From assembly GCF_018882085.1 (NCBI RefSeq), contig NZ_JACVPB010000013.1, positions 1-57,099 of the forward strand: a DNA stretch of 57,099 nucleotides, given 5' to 3'. This DNA is from Polynucleobacter sp. AP-Reno-20A-A9 (GTDB taxonomy: Bacteria > Pseudomonadota > Gammaproteobacteria > Burkholderiales > Burkholderiaceae). Position numbers and translations under genes: made by a program. Within the stretch, counting starts at the first letter, position 1. Every line of letters starts with the position of its first letter. A model generated the notes under the pieces. The model worked only from the letters and a program-made list of their open reading frames with translations. It ran no database searches and was not told the DNA's origin. Shown one piece after another: positions 8,696-17,763 of the stretch.

Positions 8696-8760
8696 ATGGA
8701 AATTTTCCAAAAATTGTCATACACTAGCGGCAGAAATAACTACCTATAAACACTTTAAAA

Positions 8761-9957
8761 ATGAGACAAAGCATGTTGAAACTTGATAACCACGCATCAG
8801 GACGCCATTTTTTACACATACCTGGCCCAAGTCCTGTGCCTCCACGCGTACTGCGCGCCATTAGCTACCAAACCATTGATCATCGCGGCCCAGAGTTCGG
8901 TGCATTCGGTCTAAAGGTATTGGATGGCATTAAGAAGATTTTTAAAACGGAGCAGCCGGTCATTATTTATTCCGCATCCGGAACCGGTTCTTGGGAAGGT
9001 GCCCTGGTCAATGTTCTCAATCCTGGCGACAAAGTATTGTTCTATGAAACTGGTCAGTTTGCCAACTTGTGGCGCGCACTTGGTAAGCGTCTTGGTTTAG
9101 ATGTTGAGGTAGTTGGTAAGTCAGGTCAAGATTCTTGGCGTTGGGGTGTAGATGCAGCTGTGATTGAAGAGCGTTTACGTAAAGACACTGGCCATGAGAT
9201 CAAAGCTGTTTGTGTAGTGCACAACGAAACTTCAACCGGTGTTACTTCAAACATTGCAAACGTTCGTAAAGCGATTGATTCCTTAAAGCATCCAGCCTTA
9301 TTGTTCGTGGATAGCGTATCTGGCTTGGGTTCGGCGGACTATGAGCATGACAAGTGGGGCGCGGATGTCACTATCTCTGGCTCACAAAAAGGTTTGATGT
9401 TGCCTCCTGGTATTGGCTTTAATGCTTTGTCGCCACGCGCAATTGAGGTGAGTAAAAATAACAAAATGTATAAAGCATATTGGGCTTGGGACGAAATTCT
9501 CGAATCCAATAAAACGGGTTACTGGCCAACTACGCCAAGCACCAATCTCATGTACGGATTGCATGAAGCGATGGACATGATGATGGCTGAGGGATTGGAT
9601 ACGATCTTTGCGCGTCATCAACGTTTAGCTGCAGCATGTCGTGAAGCAGTGAAGGCTTGGGGTCTGGAGATTCAGTGTCAAGACGAAGATTGCTATTCAC
9701 CAGTGCTTACTTGTATTGCAACACCAGAGGGTATGGATGCGGATGTATTGCGTAAACACGCTTTAGAGAAATTCAATCTCTCCTTGGGAACTGGTTTGGG
9801 CAAGATCAAAGGTAAGGCCTTCCGCATCGGCCATTTGGGCGATTGCAATGAGCTAAGCCTGATGGCGGCTTTAAGTGGGGTGGAGATGAGTCTGGGTTCT
9901 ATGGGTTTCAAACCTAAGGCCAGTGGAGTCGTTGCAGCCCAAGAGTTCCTTAAATAA
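8761..9957 (+). CDS. Serine-glyoxylate / alanine-glyoxylate aminotransferase (class V)
   Basis: A 398-residue PLP enzyme that moves an amino group from serine or alanine to glyoxylate, giving glycine. Motifs: N-terminal HIPGPSPVPPRVLRA, VVHNETSTGV, LFVDSVSGLGS (PLP aspartate), and SGSQKGLMLPPG with the Schiff-base lysine near residue 209. The length matches bacterial serine-glyoxylate aminotransferases. A second in-frame ATG at 8773 is possible; neither start has a strong Shine-Dalgarno sequence. Divergent from the gntR-dehydrogenase unit, it would consume glyoxylate made by a glycolate-type oxidase. Confidence 0.9.
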   Translation: MRQSMLKLDNHASGRHFLHIPGPSPVPPRVLRAISYQTIDHRGPEFGAFGLKVLDGIKKIFKTEQPVIIYSASGTGSWEGALVNVLNPGDKVLFYETGQFANLWRALGKRLGLDVEVVGKSGQDSWRWGVDAAVIEERLRKDTGHEIKAVCVVHNETSTGVTSNIANVRKAIDSLKHPALLFVDSVSGLGSADYEHDKWGADVTISGSQKGLMLPPGIGFNALSPRAIEVSKNNKMYKAYWAWDEILESNKTGYWPTTPSTNLMYGLHEAMDMMMAEGLDTIFARHQRLAAACREAVKAWGLEIQCQDEDCYSPVLTCIATPEGMDADVLRKHALEKFNLSLGTGLGKIKGKAFRIGHLGDCNELSLMAALSGVEMSLGSMGFKPKASGVVAAQEFLK

Positions 9958-9982
9958 GAAGTACTTAGAGCAAATTAGGGCG

Positions 9983-10020
9983 GGTGGAGCTAGATTCCTC
10001 AGGTTTAATCTGGCTACACC
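9983..10020 (+). other. Strong hairpin after the aminotransferase gene
   Basis: GGTGGAGCTAGATT pairs with AATCTGGCTACACC around a 10-base loop, 13 of 14 positions paired including one G-U. It lies 26 bp after the aminotransferase stop and 71 bp before the GlcG-like gene. There is no T run after it, so it may be a processing or attenuation structure rather than an intrinsic terminator. Confidence 0.5.
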
Positions 10021-10091
10021 CCTTATAATTCAAGTACTTATATAGAAGTGCATGAAACAAATACACCATATTCGAGACAGAAAGATTAAAC

Positions 10092-10499
10092 ATGACCGCT
10101 ACTAAACCTTACCTCACTCAAGCTGATGTTCAAAAGATTTTGAATGCAGCCGATCAACACGCTGCTAAAAATAATTGGGCAGTAACGATTGCCGTTTGTG
10201 ATGATGGCGGTCATATGCTGGGCTTGATTCGTCGTGATGGTTGCGCTCCTGTGTCTGCATACATTGCTCAAGAAAAGGCACGTACTGCTGCAATGGGTAA
10301 ACGCGAAAGCCGTGTTTACGAAGAAATTATTAATAACGGCCGCATCTCTTTCTTATCTGCTCCACATATTTCGGGCATGTTGGAGGGTGGCGTTAATATC
10401 GATGTAAATGGGTTTACTATCGGCGCAGTCGGCGTTTCCGGCGTTAAATCGACCGAGGATGCTGAAACCGCTAAGGCCGGCATTGCGGCCATCCTGTAA
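10092..10499 (+). CDS. GlcG/HbpS family protein
   Basis: A 135-residue member of the GlcG/HbpS (DUF336) family, spanning the whole protein. Visible family segments are AVCDDGGHMLGLIRRDG, the AQEKARTAA helix, and a glycine-rich second half with IGAVGVSG. Homologues occur in glycolate (glc) operons with unclear function, and Streptomyces HbpS binds heme. Its place behind a glyoxylate aminotransferase and near a GlcDF-like fusion fits a role tied to glycolate metabolism. There is no signal peptide, so it is likely cytosolic. Confidence 0.85.
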   Translation: MTATKPYLTQADVQKILNAADQHAAKNNWAVTIAVCDDGGHMLGLIRRDGCAPVSAYIAQEKARTAAMGKRESRVYEEIINNGRISFLSAPHISGMLEGGVNIDVNGFTIGAVGVSGVKSTEDAETAKAGIAAIL

Positions 10500-10505
10500 G
10501 TTACC

Positions 10506-11987
10506 TTGACAAATACTGCTACTGAAATAAATTCTTCTACAGGGGTTAGCGACACCGCTACCCCTAGCGTTACTGACACTGCTAGTGCTGCTACTGCCCC
10601 TGCGGCAACAATCACTTTTGCTGACTTTGGTTTAGATCCGAAAATTCAAAAAGCGGTTCTTGAGCAGGGTTACACCATCCCTACTCCGATTCAGGCGCAA
10701 TCCATTCCGCATGTATTAGCGGGTAGCGACTTGATGGGCGCAGCACAAACCGGCACCGGTAAGACGGCCGCCTTTGTATTGCCAATCATTCAAAAGATTT
10801 TGCGTCACGCTAGCAACAGTGCATCGCCAGCGCGTCATCCTATTCGCGCACTGGTTCTGACTCCAACTCGTGAGTTGGCAGTGCAGGTGGCCGAGAATGC
10901 CGCTAGTTACTCAAAACATACTGATTTACGCGCCGCCGTTGTATATGGTGGCGTAGATATGAAAGAGCAAGTAGGAATTTTGCGCAATGGCGTAGAGATC
11001 CTGATTGCTACTCCAGGACGCTTGCTCGACCACATTGGTTCCAAAGTTGCAAACCTCTCACAGGTGGAGATTTTGGTTCTGGACGAAGCCGATCGTATGC
11101 TCGACATGGGTTTCTTGCCTGACTTGCAGCGCATCATTGATTTAATTCCTGCCCAAAGACAGACATTACTTTTCTCTGCAACGTTCTCCCCAGAAATTAA
11201 GAAGCTGGCACAAAGTTATTTGCGTACCCCGGTAACTGTTGAAGTGGCACGTCAAAATGCTGCTGCTGATACCGTGAAGCAAGTGGTACACATGGTTTCT
11301 TCTGCAGATAAGCAACGTGCCATTGTCAAAGTTTTAGAAGCACGTACCCGTGCTGGTTTGTCACGTCAATGCATTATTTTTACCAATAGCCGTTTAGGCT
11401 GTGCAAAGTTGTCTCGCGCCTTAGAGCGCGATGGTATTAAAGCGGGCGCGATTCATGGAGACAAGAGCCAGGGTGAGCGTACCTTAACTTTAGATGCATT
11501 TAAATCTGGCGCAATTGAAGCCTTGGTTGCAACCGATGTAGCTGCTCGTGGTTTAGATATTCCTGATATGCCTTGTGTGATTAATCACGAACTGCCTTAC
11601 AACGCGGAAGACTTTATTCACCGTATTGGTCGTACAGGTCGTGCTGGTAGCAAAGGTGATGCGATTGCCTTGGTAGATGCCAGTGAAAAGCGATTGCTTG
11701 ACGATATCGAAAAGTTGATGAAGCGTAAGTTAGATGTGCAGCCTTTGCCAGAAGGTGCGCCCTCACAAAGTCGTCCTTCATCTAGTAGCTATGGCAGCTC
11801 TGGCAGTTCTAGAAGTTCTTACAGCGCACCAGCGAAAATGTCAGACCCTTTCTTCTACAAACCTTATGAGCCGTCTGCACCCGCAGCATCTACTGCAGAC
11901 GCTAGCAAGCCAGAAGAGAAGAAGGCAGGTATTACGCCTGCTAAACCTGCTGTTGGTGCTTTACTCGGCGGGTTTAAGAAAAAATAA
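10506..11987 (+). CDS. rhlE: DEAD-box ATP-dependent RNA helicase (RhlE type)
   Basis: A 493-residue RNA helicase. Motifs in order: Q motif (YTIPTPIQAQSIP), Walker A AQTGTGKT near 80, PTRELA, TPGRLLD, VLDEADRMLDMGF near 196, SATF, then the second RecA lobe with ARGLDIP and HRIGRTGRAG. The C-terminal tail is rich in Ser/Gly/Pro/Lys, as is usual for RhlE. The only in-frame start before the core is TTG at 10506, giving a Thr/Ala/Ser-rich N-terminus of about 35 residues; it lies six bases after the GlcG-like stop. The start assignment is less certain than the function. Confidence 0.93.
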   Translation: MTNTATEINSSTGVSDTATPSVTDTASAATAPAATITFADFGLDPKIQKAVLEQGYTIPTPIQAQSIPHVLAGSDLMGAAQTGTGKTAAFVLPIIQKILRHASNSASPARHPIRALVLTPTRELAVQVAENAASYSKHTDLRAAVVYGGVDMKEQVGILRNGVEILIATPGRLLDHIGSKVANLSQVEILVLDEADRMLDMGFLPDLQRIIDLIPAQRQTLLFSATFSPEIKKLAQSYLRTPVTVEVARQNAAADTVKQVVHMVSSADKQRAIVKVLEARTRAGLSRQCIIFTNSRLGCAKLSRALERDGIKAGAIHGDKSQGERTLTLDAFKSGAIEALVATDVAARGLDIPDMPCVINHELPYNAEDFIHRIGRTGRAGSKGDAIALVDASEKRLLDDIEKLMKRKLDVQPLPEGAPSQSRPSSSSYGSSGSSRSSYSAPAKMSDPFFYKPYEPSAPAASTADASKPEEKKAGITPAKPAVGALLGGFKKK

Positions 11988-12938
11988 TCAACTTCGCCAT
12001 GCATGAGTGGCTGCCAATAGCCACTCTGCAATAGTGACATTCTCGCCATCAGGCAAATTCTGCAGTCCCAAATGTGTTGCCGCTTTACGCAACTCTAATA
12101 GCGAGTGCCTCTCATCTTGTGTATTGATTTGCGTTGCTAAAGTTTGCTTGCTGAGTTTTTCACCATGTTCATCCAGCACCAGAGGTAAGTGCAGATATTC
12201 TGGTCGCCTGTATCCTAAAACTTCTTGTAGATAAATTTGTCTTGCTGTGTTGCTGAGCAAATCCTCGCCACGAACAATGTGAGTGATGTTCTGCTCGGCA
12301 TCGTCGACTACTACAGCTAGCTGATAAGTAAATAGGCCATCACTTCTGCGCAAGACAAAATCACCCACTGCCGTATTGAGATTTTGGCTTTGAGAGCCCA
12401 GGGCTAAGTCCTTAAATTCAATATGACAATTTTTGGGAAGGGCAATTCGCCAGGCCCGCTGTAATTCCCCGAAAGATTCTGGGGAATTGCTGATTAAAGT
12501 GGCAGGACGGCAGGTGCCGGGATAGACCATCTCTTGGTTGCGAGGGGTCTCTATTCCAAGTTTGGCTAGGGTATTGGCAATGGTTTGTCTTGAGCATGAG
12601 CAGGAATACAGGCATTGGAGCGCATTTAAGCGCTCTAAAGCCCTCTGATAAGCTTCCTGGCGTTGAGATTGGTGAATGATCCCCTCATCCCAAGAAAGGC
12701 CGCAGGCGAGCAATTGAGCCTGAATTTGCCCGGTTGCCTCAGGGATGCACCTTGGAGCATCTAAATCCTCGATCCTGAGGAGCCATTTACCTCCGTTTTT
12801 ACGGGCATCTAGCCAGCTTCCTAAGGCTGTAGCCAGCGATCCGGCATGCAGCGGTCCGGTAGGGGAAGGGGCAAATCGCCCGCGATAGCCGCCGGCTGGG
12901 GGTGGAGGGTTTTTAAGTGTCGACACAGCTAAAATCAT
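11988..12938 (-). CDS. gluQ: Glutamyl-Q tRNA(Asp) synthetase
   Basis: A 316-residue paralogue of the glutamyl-tRNA synthetase catalytic core that attaches glutamate to queuosine in the tRNA(Asp) wobble position. The HIGH-like motif is FAPSPTGPLHAGSLATA, zinc ligands are seen in CSCSRQ and YPGTC, and the KMSKS equivalent is EKLSKQ. There is no anticodon-binding domain, as expected. It depends on queuosine, made with QueG (2496-3605). Its ATG is only three bases from the divergent dnaE ATG, so a slightly downstream non-ATG start is possible; the conserved core begins near residue 20. Confidence 0.94.
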   Translation of the reverse strand: MILAVSTLKNPPPPAGGYRGRFAPSPTGPLHAGSLATALGSWLDARKNGGKWLLRIEDLDAPRCIPEATGQIQAQLLACGLSWDEGIIHQSQRQEAYQRALERLNALQCLYSCSCSRQTIANTLAKLGIETPRNQEMVYPGTCRPATLISNSPESFGELQRAWRIALPKNCHIEFKDLALGSQSQNLNTAVGDFVLRRSDGLFTYQLAVVVDDAEQNITHIVRGEDLLSNTARQIYLQEVLGYRRPEYLHLPLVLDEHGEKLSKQTLATQINTQDERHSLLELRKAATHLGLQNLPDGENVTIAEWLLAATHAWRS

Positions 12939-12941
12939 CTC

Positions 12942-15900
12942 ATGGCTTCACCCCGTTTTGTACATCTCCGCGTCCATTCCGAGTTTTCGATTACGGATGG
13001 AGTCGTGCGCATTGATGATGCGGTAGCTGCCGCCGTCAAAGATGAGATGGGCGCGTTAGCAATTACGGATTTAAGTAATTTATTTGGCTTGGTGCGGTTC
13101 TATACTGCCGCCCGTTCTAGTGGGATTAAGCCCATTGCCGGAGCGGATGTTTGGGTGAGCAACCCCCAGGATCCAGATCAGCCTCATCGCTTATTGCTTT
13201 TGGTGCAAAACCATTCTGGTTATCTCAATTTATGTGAGTTGCTCAGTAGAGCGTCTCTAGACAATCAATCCCGTGGTCGCGCTGAAGTTGATTCCGCTTG
13301 GTTTAGTGAGCCTGCTGCTAAAGCAGAAGACAAAGCTGCGAAGCGCACGCTGACTTATGGCTTGATTGCACTTTCTGGAGCACGCATGGGTGAAGTCGGC
13401 ATCGCTCTATTGGGTGGGCAAGACGATCATGCCAAGATTGTTGCCGGACGCTACGAAAAACTCTTTCCGAAGTCTTTCTATATCGAGGTCCAACGCGGCG
13501 GCAATCCTCAAGATGAAAGACAACTCCAGCTGGCTTGCCATCTTGCCAGTGATCTAGATCTGCCAGTAGTGGCAACGCATCCTGTGCAGTTTATGCAGAA
13601 GAGCGATTTCACGGCGCATGAGGCCCGTGTTTGTATCGCTGAGGGTGAGTTGCTAGGCAATCCACGTCGCGCTAAAAAGTTTAATGACGAGCAGTATTTC
13701 TTGACCCAAGAGGAAATGGAAAAGCGTTTCGCTGATTTGCCCGTAGCATTGGCAAACTCGGTTGAAATTGCCAAGCGCTGCAATCTCTCATTGGTGTTGG
13801 GTCAACCCCGTTTACCGGATTTCCCAACGCCTCCTGGTATTACGCTCGACGATTATTTATTGCAGCAATCAGAAATTGGTTTGAAGCGCCACATGGAGCG
13901 CAATTTCCCAGATGCGGCAGAGCGCGAAAAAGAGATGGCGCGCTATCACGAGCGATTGGTCTTTGAAGTCAAGACGATTGCGCAAATGGGTTTCCCAGGC
14001 TACTTCCTCATCGTGGCAGACTTTATTAACTGGGCTAAGAACAATGGTGTGCCTGTAGGCCCTGGTCGTGGATCTGGTGCGGGCTCTTTAGTGGCGTACT
14101 CACTCGGTATTACCGATTTGGATCCGCTGCGCTACAACTTACTCTTTGAGCGCTTCCTTAATCCAGAGCGGGTATCGATGCCCGACTTTGATATCGATTT
14201 TTGCCAACATGGTCGTGACCGTGTGATTCAGTACGTAAAAGATAAGTACGGAAAAGATGCGGTAAGTCAGATTGCCACCTTCGGAACGATGGCTGCTAGA
14301 GCGGCGATTCGTGACGTGGGGCGCGTTTTAGAGCAAGGCTATAACTTCGTAGACGGTATCGCTAAGCTAGTCCCGAATAAGCCTGGTCAGTACATGACCA
14401 TTGAGATGGCTAAGAAGGAAGAGAAGCAATTAGCGGAACGCGAAAAGAATGAAGATGAAGTGCGTCAATTGCTTTCTTTGGCGCAACAGTTGGAGGGTAT
14501 GACCCGTAACGTCGGTATGCATGCCGGTGGCGTATTGATTGCCCCAGGGCGCCTGACTGATTTTTGTCCGCTCTACACCCAAGAAAGCAAAGATCAAGAT
14601 AGTAGCTCCGTCATTAGTCAATTTGATAAAGATGACGTAGAGGCGATTGGCTTGGTGAAGTTCGACTTCTTGGGCTTGACTACCTTAACTATTTTGGCAG
14701 CAGCAGAGCGTTGGATTAAAGCCTTGCACGCTGATCGCAAAGATTGGAATATTGGCGAAATTGCTCTCGATGATGAAAAAGCATTTGATGTTCTGAAGCG
14801 CGCTAATACCGTTGCGGTGTTCCAGCTAGAAAGCCGTGGCATGCAAGGCATGCTACGTGAAGCTAAGCCTGACCGCTTTGAAGACATTATTGCTTTGGTA
14901 GCCCTGTATCGTCCGGGCCCAATGGACTTGATCCCAGACTTCATTGAGCGTAAACATGGTCGCCAAAAAGTAGAGTACCCAGATCCTCGTATTGAGCCCG
15001 TTTTACAAGAAACCTACGGCATCATGGTGTACCAAGAGCAGGTGATGCAAATGGCGCAGATGATTGGCGGCTACTCATTGGGTGGCGCCGACATGTTACG
15101 TCGTGCGATGGGTAAGAAAAAGCCAGAAGAGATGGCCCAGCATCGCAAGATTTTTAGTGATGGCGCAAAAGCGGGTGGTATTACAGAGTCAAAAGCAAAC
15201 GAGATTTATGACTTGATGGAACGTTTTGCAGGTTACGGATTTAATAAGTCCCACGCTGCTGCATACGCACTCTTGGCTTATCAAACTGCATGGCTCAAAG
15301 CGTATTACCCCGCTGAATTTATGGCGGCCAACTTATCGCTTGCAATGGATGACACCGATAAGGTGAAGATTCTGTATGACGATTGCTCAGCGAATAACAT
15401 TCGCGTGTTTTCTCCAGATATCAATACCGGTGTTTATGAGTTCACCCCATTGCGCGCACCTGATGCTGCTCCTGATTCCCCAATTAGCCATGTTCGTTAT
15501 GGCTTGGGTGCTGTGCGCGGAACCGGTGAGGCGGCAATTGAGTCTATCGTGAAGGAACGTGAAACTGGTGGACCATTTAAAGATTTATTTGATTTCTGCG
15601 CACGGGTAGATCGTAGACAAGTCAATCGCCGCGCGATTGAAGCGCTGATGCGTGCTGGTGCGTTTGATAGCCTGTATCGTGACTCCGTTCCTGCAGGTGG
15701 AAACTTATATGACATTCGCTCCACCTTGCTGGCATCGTTAGCAAGAGCGATTGAGGCTGCTGAGCAAGCAGAGGCATCGATTCACCAGGTGAGCTTGTTT
15801 GAGGTGGCCGGGGAAGAGGATCGCCATCTCCCAGAGTTAGTGCGCGAGCCTATTTGGTCTGAGAAGAAGCGACTGCAAGAAGAGAAGACTTCTTTAGGCC

Positions 15901-16559
15901 TTTGCTTAACGGGTCATATGTTCGACGCCTATCGTGACGAGACTTCTCACTTTATTCGTCAGCCATTATCTAAAGTAACGGAAGGCAAGGATCAGCTTAT
16001 TGCCGGCATCATTACTTCAGCGCGGATGCTGACTGGTCAACGTGGTCGCATGATGATTGCAACTATCGATGATGGCTCTGCGGCTCTCGAAGTGACCTTG
16101 TATAGCGAAGTTTATGAGCCGAATCGTTCCTGGTTAAAAGAAGATGAGCTCTTGGTCGCGAAGGTCAATGTGACACCCGATAAGTTCTCAGGCGGCATGC
16201 GTATTGTGTCTGAGGCGGTAATGGATATCACGGGTGCGCGTATGCGTTTTGCCCGCAATGTGCATGTTTGTATTGATAATGCAATTGACATCAAGATGCT
16301 TCGCAGCCAAATTAATCCTTACCTGATGGCCAATCGTGTGCGCGATCCTAAGTTGGGTGCATCTGCTCCCGCTGCGCCGGGATCGAATGAGGGTATGAAG
16401 GGTTTAATGCTGACCGCTGCTGTTACTACCAGTGGTGGTGCCTGCTTAATGCAGTTCCCAGAAGAGTTGCGCATCTATCCTGATGATGCCTGCCTGCATG
16501 GTCTAAATCAAATCTTAGCTTCTAAGCAAAAAGACCCTGTACAGATTCAGTATCTCTAA
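12942..16559 (+). CDS. dnaE: DNA polymerase III alpha subunit
   Basis: A 1205-residue replicative polymerase catalytic subunit. The PHP domain begins at once with RFVHLRVHSEFSITDG. The palm carries the catalytic acidic motif MPDFDIDFC near residue 405, preceded by GPGRGSGAGSLVAY. Helix-hairpin-helix and OB-fold regions follow, ending with the tau/beta-binding region. The start agrees with the E. coli N-terminus (RFVHLRVHS). Head-to-head with gluQ, three bases apart, so its ribosome-binding and promoter DNA lies within the gluQ 5' coding region. Confidence 0.97.
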   Translation: MASPRFVHLRVHSEFSITDGVVRIDDAVAAAVKDEMGALAITDLSNLFGLVRFYTAARSSGIKPIAGADVWVSNPQDPDQPHRLLLLVQNHSGYLNLCELLSRASLDNQSRGRAEVDSAWFSEPAAKAEDKAAKRTLTYGLIALSGARMGEVGIALLGGQDDHAKIVAGRYEKLFPKSFYIEVQRGGNPQDERQLQLACHLASDLDLPVVATHPVQFMQKSDFTAHEARVCIAEGELLGNPRRAKKFNDEQYFLTQEEMEKRFADLPVALANSVEIAKRCNLSLVLGQPRLPDFPTPPGITLDDYLLQQSEIGLKRHMERNFPDAAEREKEMARYHERLVFEVKTIAQMGFPGYFLIVADFINWAKNNGVPVGPGRGSGAGSLVAYSLGITDLDPLRYNLLFERFLNPERVSMPDFDIDFCQHGRDRVIQYVKDKYGKDAVSQIATFGTMAARAAIRDVGRVLEQGYNFVDGIAKLVPNKPGQYMTIEMAKKEEKQLAEREKNEDEVRQLLSLAQQLEGMTRNVGMHAGGVLIAPGRLTDFCPLYTQESKDQDSSSVISQFDKDDVEAIGLVKFDFLGLTTLTILAAAERWIKALHADRKDWNIGEIALDDEKAFDVLKRANTVAVFQLESRGMQGMLREAKPDRFEDIIALVALYRPGPMDLIPDFIERKHGRQKVEYPDPRIEPVLQETYGIMVYQEQVMQMAQMIGGYSLGGADMLRRAMGKKKPEEMAQHRKIFSDGAKAGGITESKANEIYDLMERFAGYGFNKSHAAAYALLAYQTAWLKAYYPAEFMAANLSLAMDDTDKVKILYDDCSANNIRVFSPDINTGVYEFTPLRAPDAAPDSPISHVRYGLGAVRGTGEAAIESIVKERETGGPFKDLFDFCARVDRRQVNRRAIEALMRAGAFDSLYRDSVPAGGNLYDIRSTLLASLARAIEAAEQAEASIHQVSLFEVAGEEDRHLPELVREPIWSEKKRLQEEKTSLGLCLTGHMFDAYRDETSHFIRQPLSKVTEGKDQLIAGIITSARMLTGQRGRMMIATIDDGSAALEVTLYSEVYEPNRSWLKEDELLVAKVNVTPDKFSGGMRIVSEAVMDITGARMRFARNVHVCIDNAIDIKMLRSQINPYLMANRVRDPKLGASAPAAPGSNEGMKGLMLTAAVTTSGGACLMQFPEELRIYPDDACLHGLNQILASKQKDPVQIQYL

Positions 16560-16572
16560 GTACGGTATTGCA

Positions 16573-16602
16573 GCATTGACCGTTGCTTTAGTTCGGCAAT
16601 GC
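16573..16602. terminator. Possible bidirectional terminator between dnaE and the GT9 gene
   Basis: GCATTG-A-CCG pairs with CGGCAATGC, 9 bp with one bulged A, around an 11-base loop. It lies between the convergent dnaE and glycosyltransferase genes; the glycosyltransferase stop is inside the loop. Only a short T run follows, so this is tentative. Confidence 0.4.
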
Positions 16603-17763
16603 TTTCTGAATCGCCTCAATGACTTGCTTGGGTTCTAGTAAGTCCAGGCACTCGCTATAACTATCGGCTTTATCTAAGCATCCTGCTTTACGGCATGGCA
16701 CGCATTCACCAGGACCCTGCAGGATAGTGACATTACCAACGGTTTGGGTGCGAGCACGCAATTGATATGGCTGTTCACCAATAAAACCATTGGGCCATGG
16801 GCCAAAGTTCGTTGGTGGGGTTGCGCCAAAGAGAGTGATGGTTGGGGTATTGCATGCTGCTGCTAAGTGGGTGATTGAAGTATCAACCCCAATATACAAA
16901 GCACCACCACGAATCAAGGTGCCAGCTTGAGGAATCGATAATTTGCCAGCTGCATTAATCACTTTTTTCTTGGTTTCTTCATCCAATAAAGAAATAATGT
17001 CGTGATTGAGTTGCACATCTTGCTTAGCAGGTGAAGCACTCAATACCACCTGGAAGTTCTGCTTGACGAGCCAGGTAATGAGCTCTTGCCAATACCCTAG
17101 GGGCCAACGTTTATAGGCCGTCAGTGGTCCTGGGTGCACCACGACGTATGGCTGTTTAAGTTCGTTTGTAATAACCGGAGTTAAAGGCTCTCCAGCAGGT
17201 GGAGTAACTGATATCGGTTTGGAAAATAATTCAGAAGGGTTTTTAAAGAAGGCCTCTAGCAGGCGGAGCTTTTCAGTAATGACATGCTGCTGAAAGTAGT
17301 CAACATCCACTGTGTGCATGCAGATGAATTTCTTCCAAGCATTTTGCTTTTCGCTCTTACTTCTTTTCTGGTGATCTTGCGCATCTTTGCCTTGAGGGTG
17401 GCCACCTAGTACACCGACTCTTCTAAAAGCAGCCACAAGACCATAGAGGTAGGCGCGATCGCTGGGTTGTGTAACAACGGCTAAGTCATAGCGTTGAAAC
17501 AGGCGATTGAAGAGGGTGAGGTATTCACCAAACCCTGGTCGATCAGAAGTTTCAATCACTTCACTAATATCGGGATTGCCATGGAGCATCTCTAACTTGC
17601 CGCGATACCCTAAGAAATGAAACTCCGCATCAGGCCAAAGCTCTCTAGCTTTACTAATTAGGGGCGTGGTTACCAAGACATCGCCAATTTGCCTCGTGGC
17701 AATGAATAAAACCTTTTTAGGTTTAAGTGTGGAGTAGGTAGTCATAGCAACAGGAGTACTCAA
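16588..17763 (-). CDS. Glycosyltransferase family 9 (heptosyltransferase-like)
   Basis: A 391-residue GT9 enzyme of the WaaC/WaaF/WaaQ type, likely adding a heptose or related sugar to the LPS core at the cytoplasmic face of the inner membrane. Visible: KVLFIATRQIGDVLVTTPL at the N-terminus, PYVVVHPGPLTAYKRWPLGYW mid-protein, and YIGVDTSITHLAAA with ITLFGATPP. The C-terminus holds four cysteines (CVPCRKAGC...C), seen in some GT9 proteins. The start is TTG 17763, overlapping the upstream stop (TTGA) with AAGG just upstream; an ATG at 17745 would give 385 residues. Third gene of an LPS glycosyltransferase operon. Confidence 0.85.
   Translation of the reverse strand: MSTPVAMTTYSTLKPKKVLFIATRQIGDVLVTTPLISKARELWPDAEFHFLGYRGKLEMLHGNPDISEVIETSDRPGFGEYLTLFNRLFQRYDLAVVTQPSDRAYLYGLVAAFRRVGVLGGHPQGKDAQDHQKRSKSEKQNAWKKFICMHTVDVDYFQQHVITEKLRLLEAFFKNPSELFSKPISVTPPAGEPLTPVITNELKQPYVVVHPGPLTAYKRWPLGYWQELITWLVKQNFQVVLSASPAKQDVQLNHDIISLLDEETKKKVINAAGKLSIPQAGTLIRGGALYIGVDTSITHLAAACNTPTITLFGATPPTNFGPWPNGFIGEQPYQLRARTQTVGNVTILQGPGECVPCRKAGCLDKADSYSECLDLLEPKQVIEAIQKALPN

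Larger units (their letters stand above)
8549..8760. promoter_or_regulatory. Divergent promoter region, GntR unit and aminotransferase
   Basis: A 212-bp AT-rich gap between divergent genes. It holds the two operators listed separately and, between them, a short inverted repeat AGCCT...AGGCT around 8634-8659. No convincing -35/-10 pair with standard spacing was found for the aminotransferase; TTGTCA at 8714 and TATAAA at 8745 are too far apart to form one promoter. Confidence 0.6.

Noticed and set aside
8714..8750. TTGTCA and TATAAA as a promoter for the aminotransferase
   Set aside because: Spacing is 25 bp, outside the usable range for sigma70.
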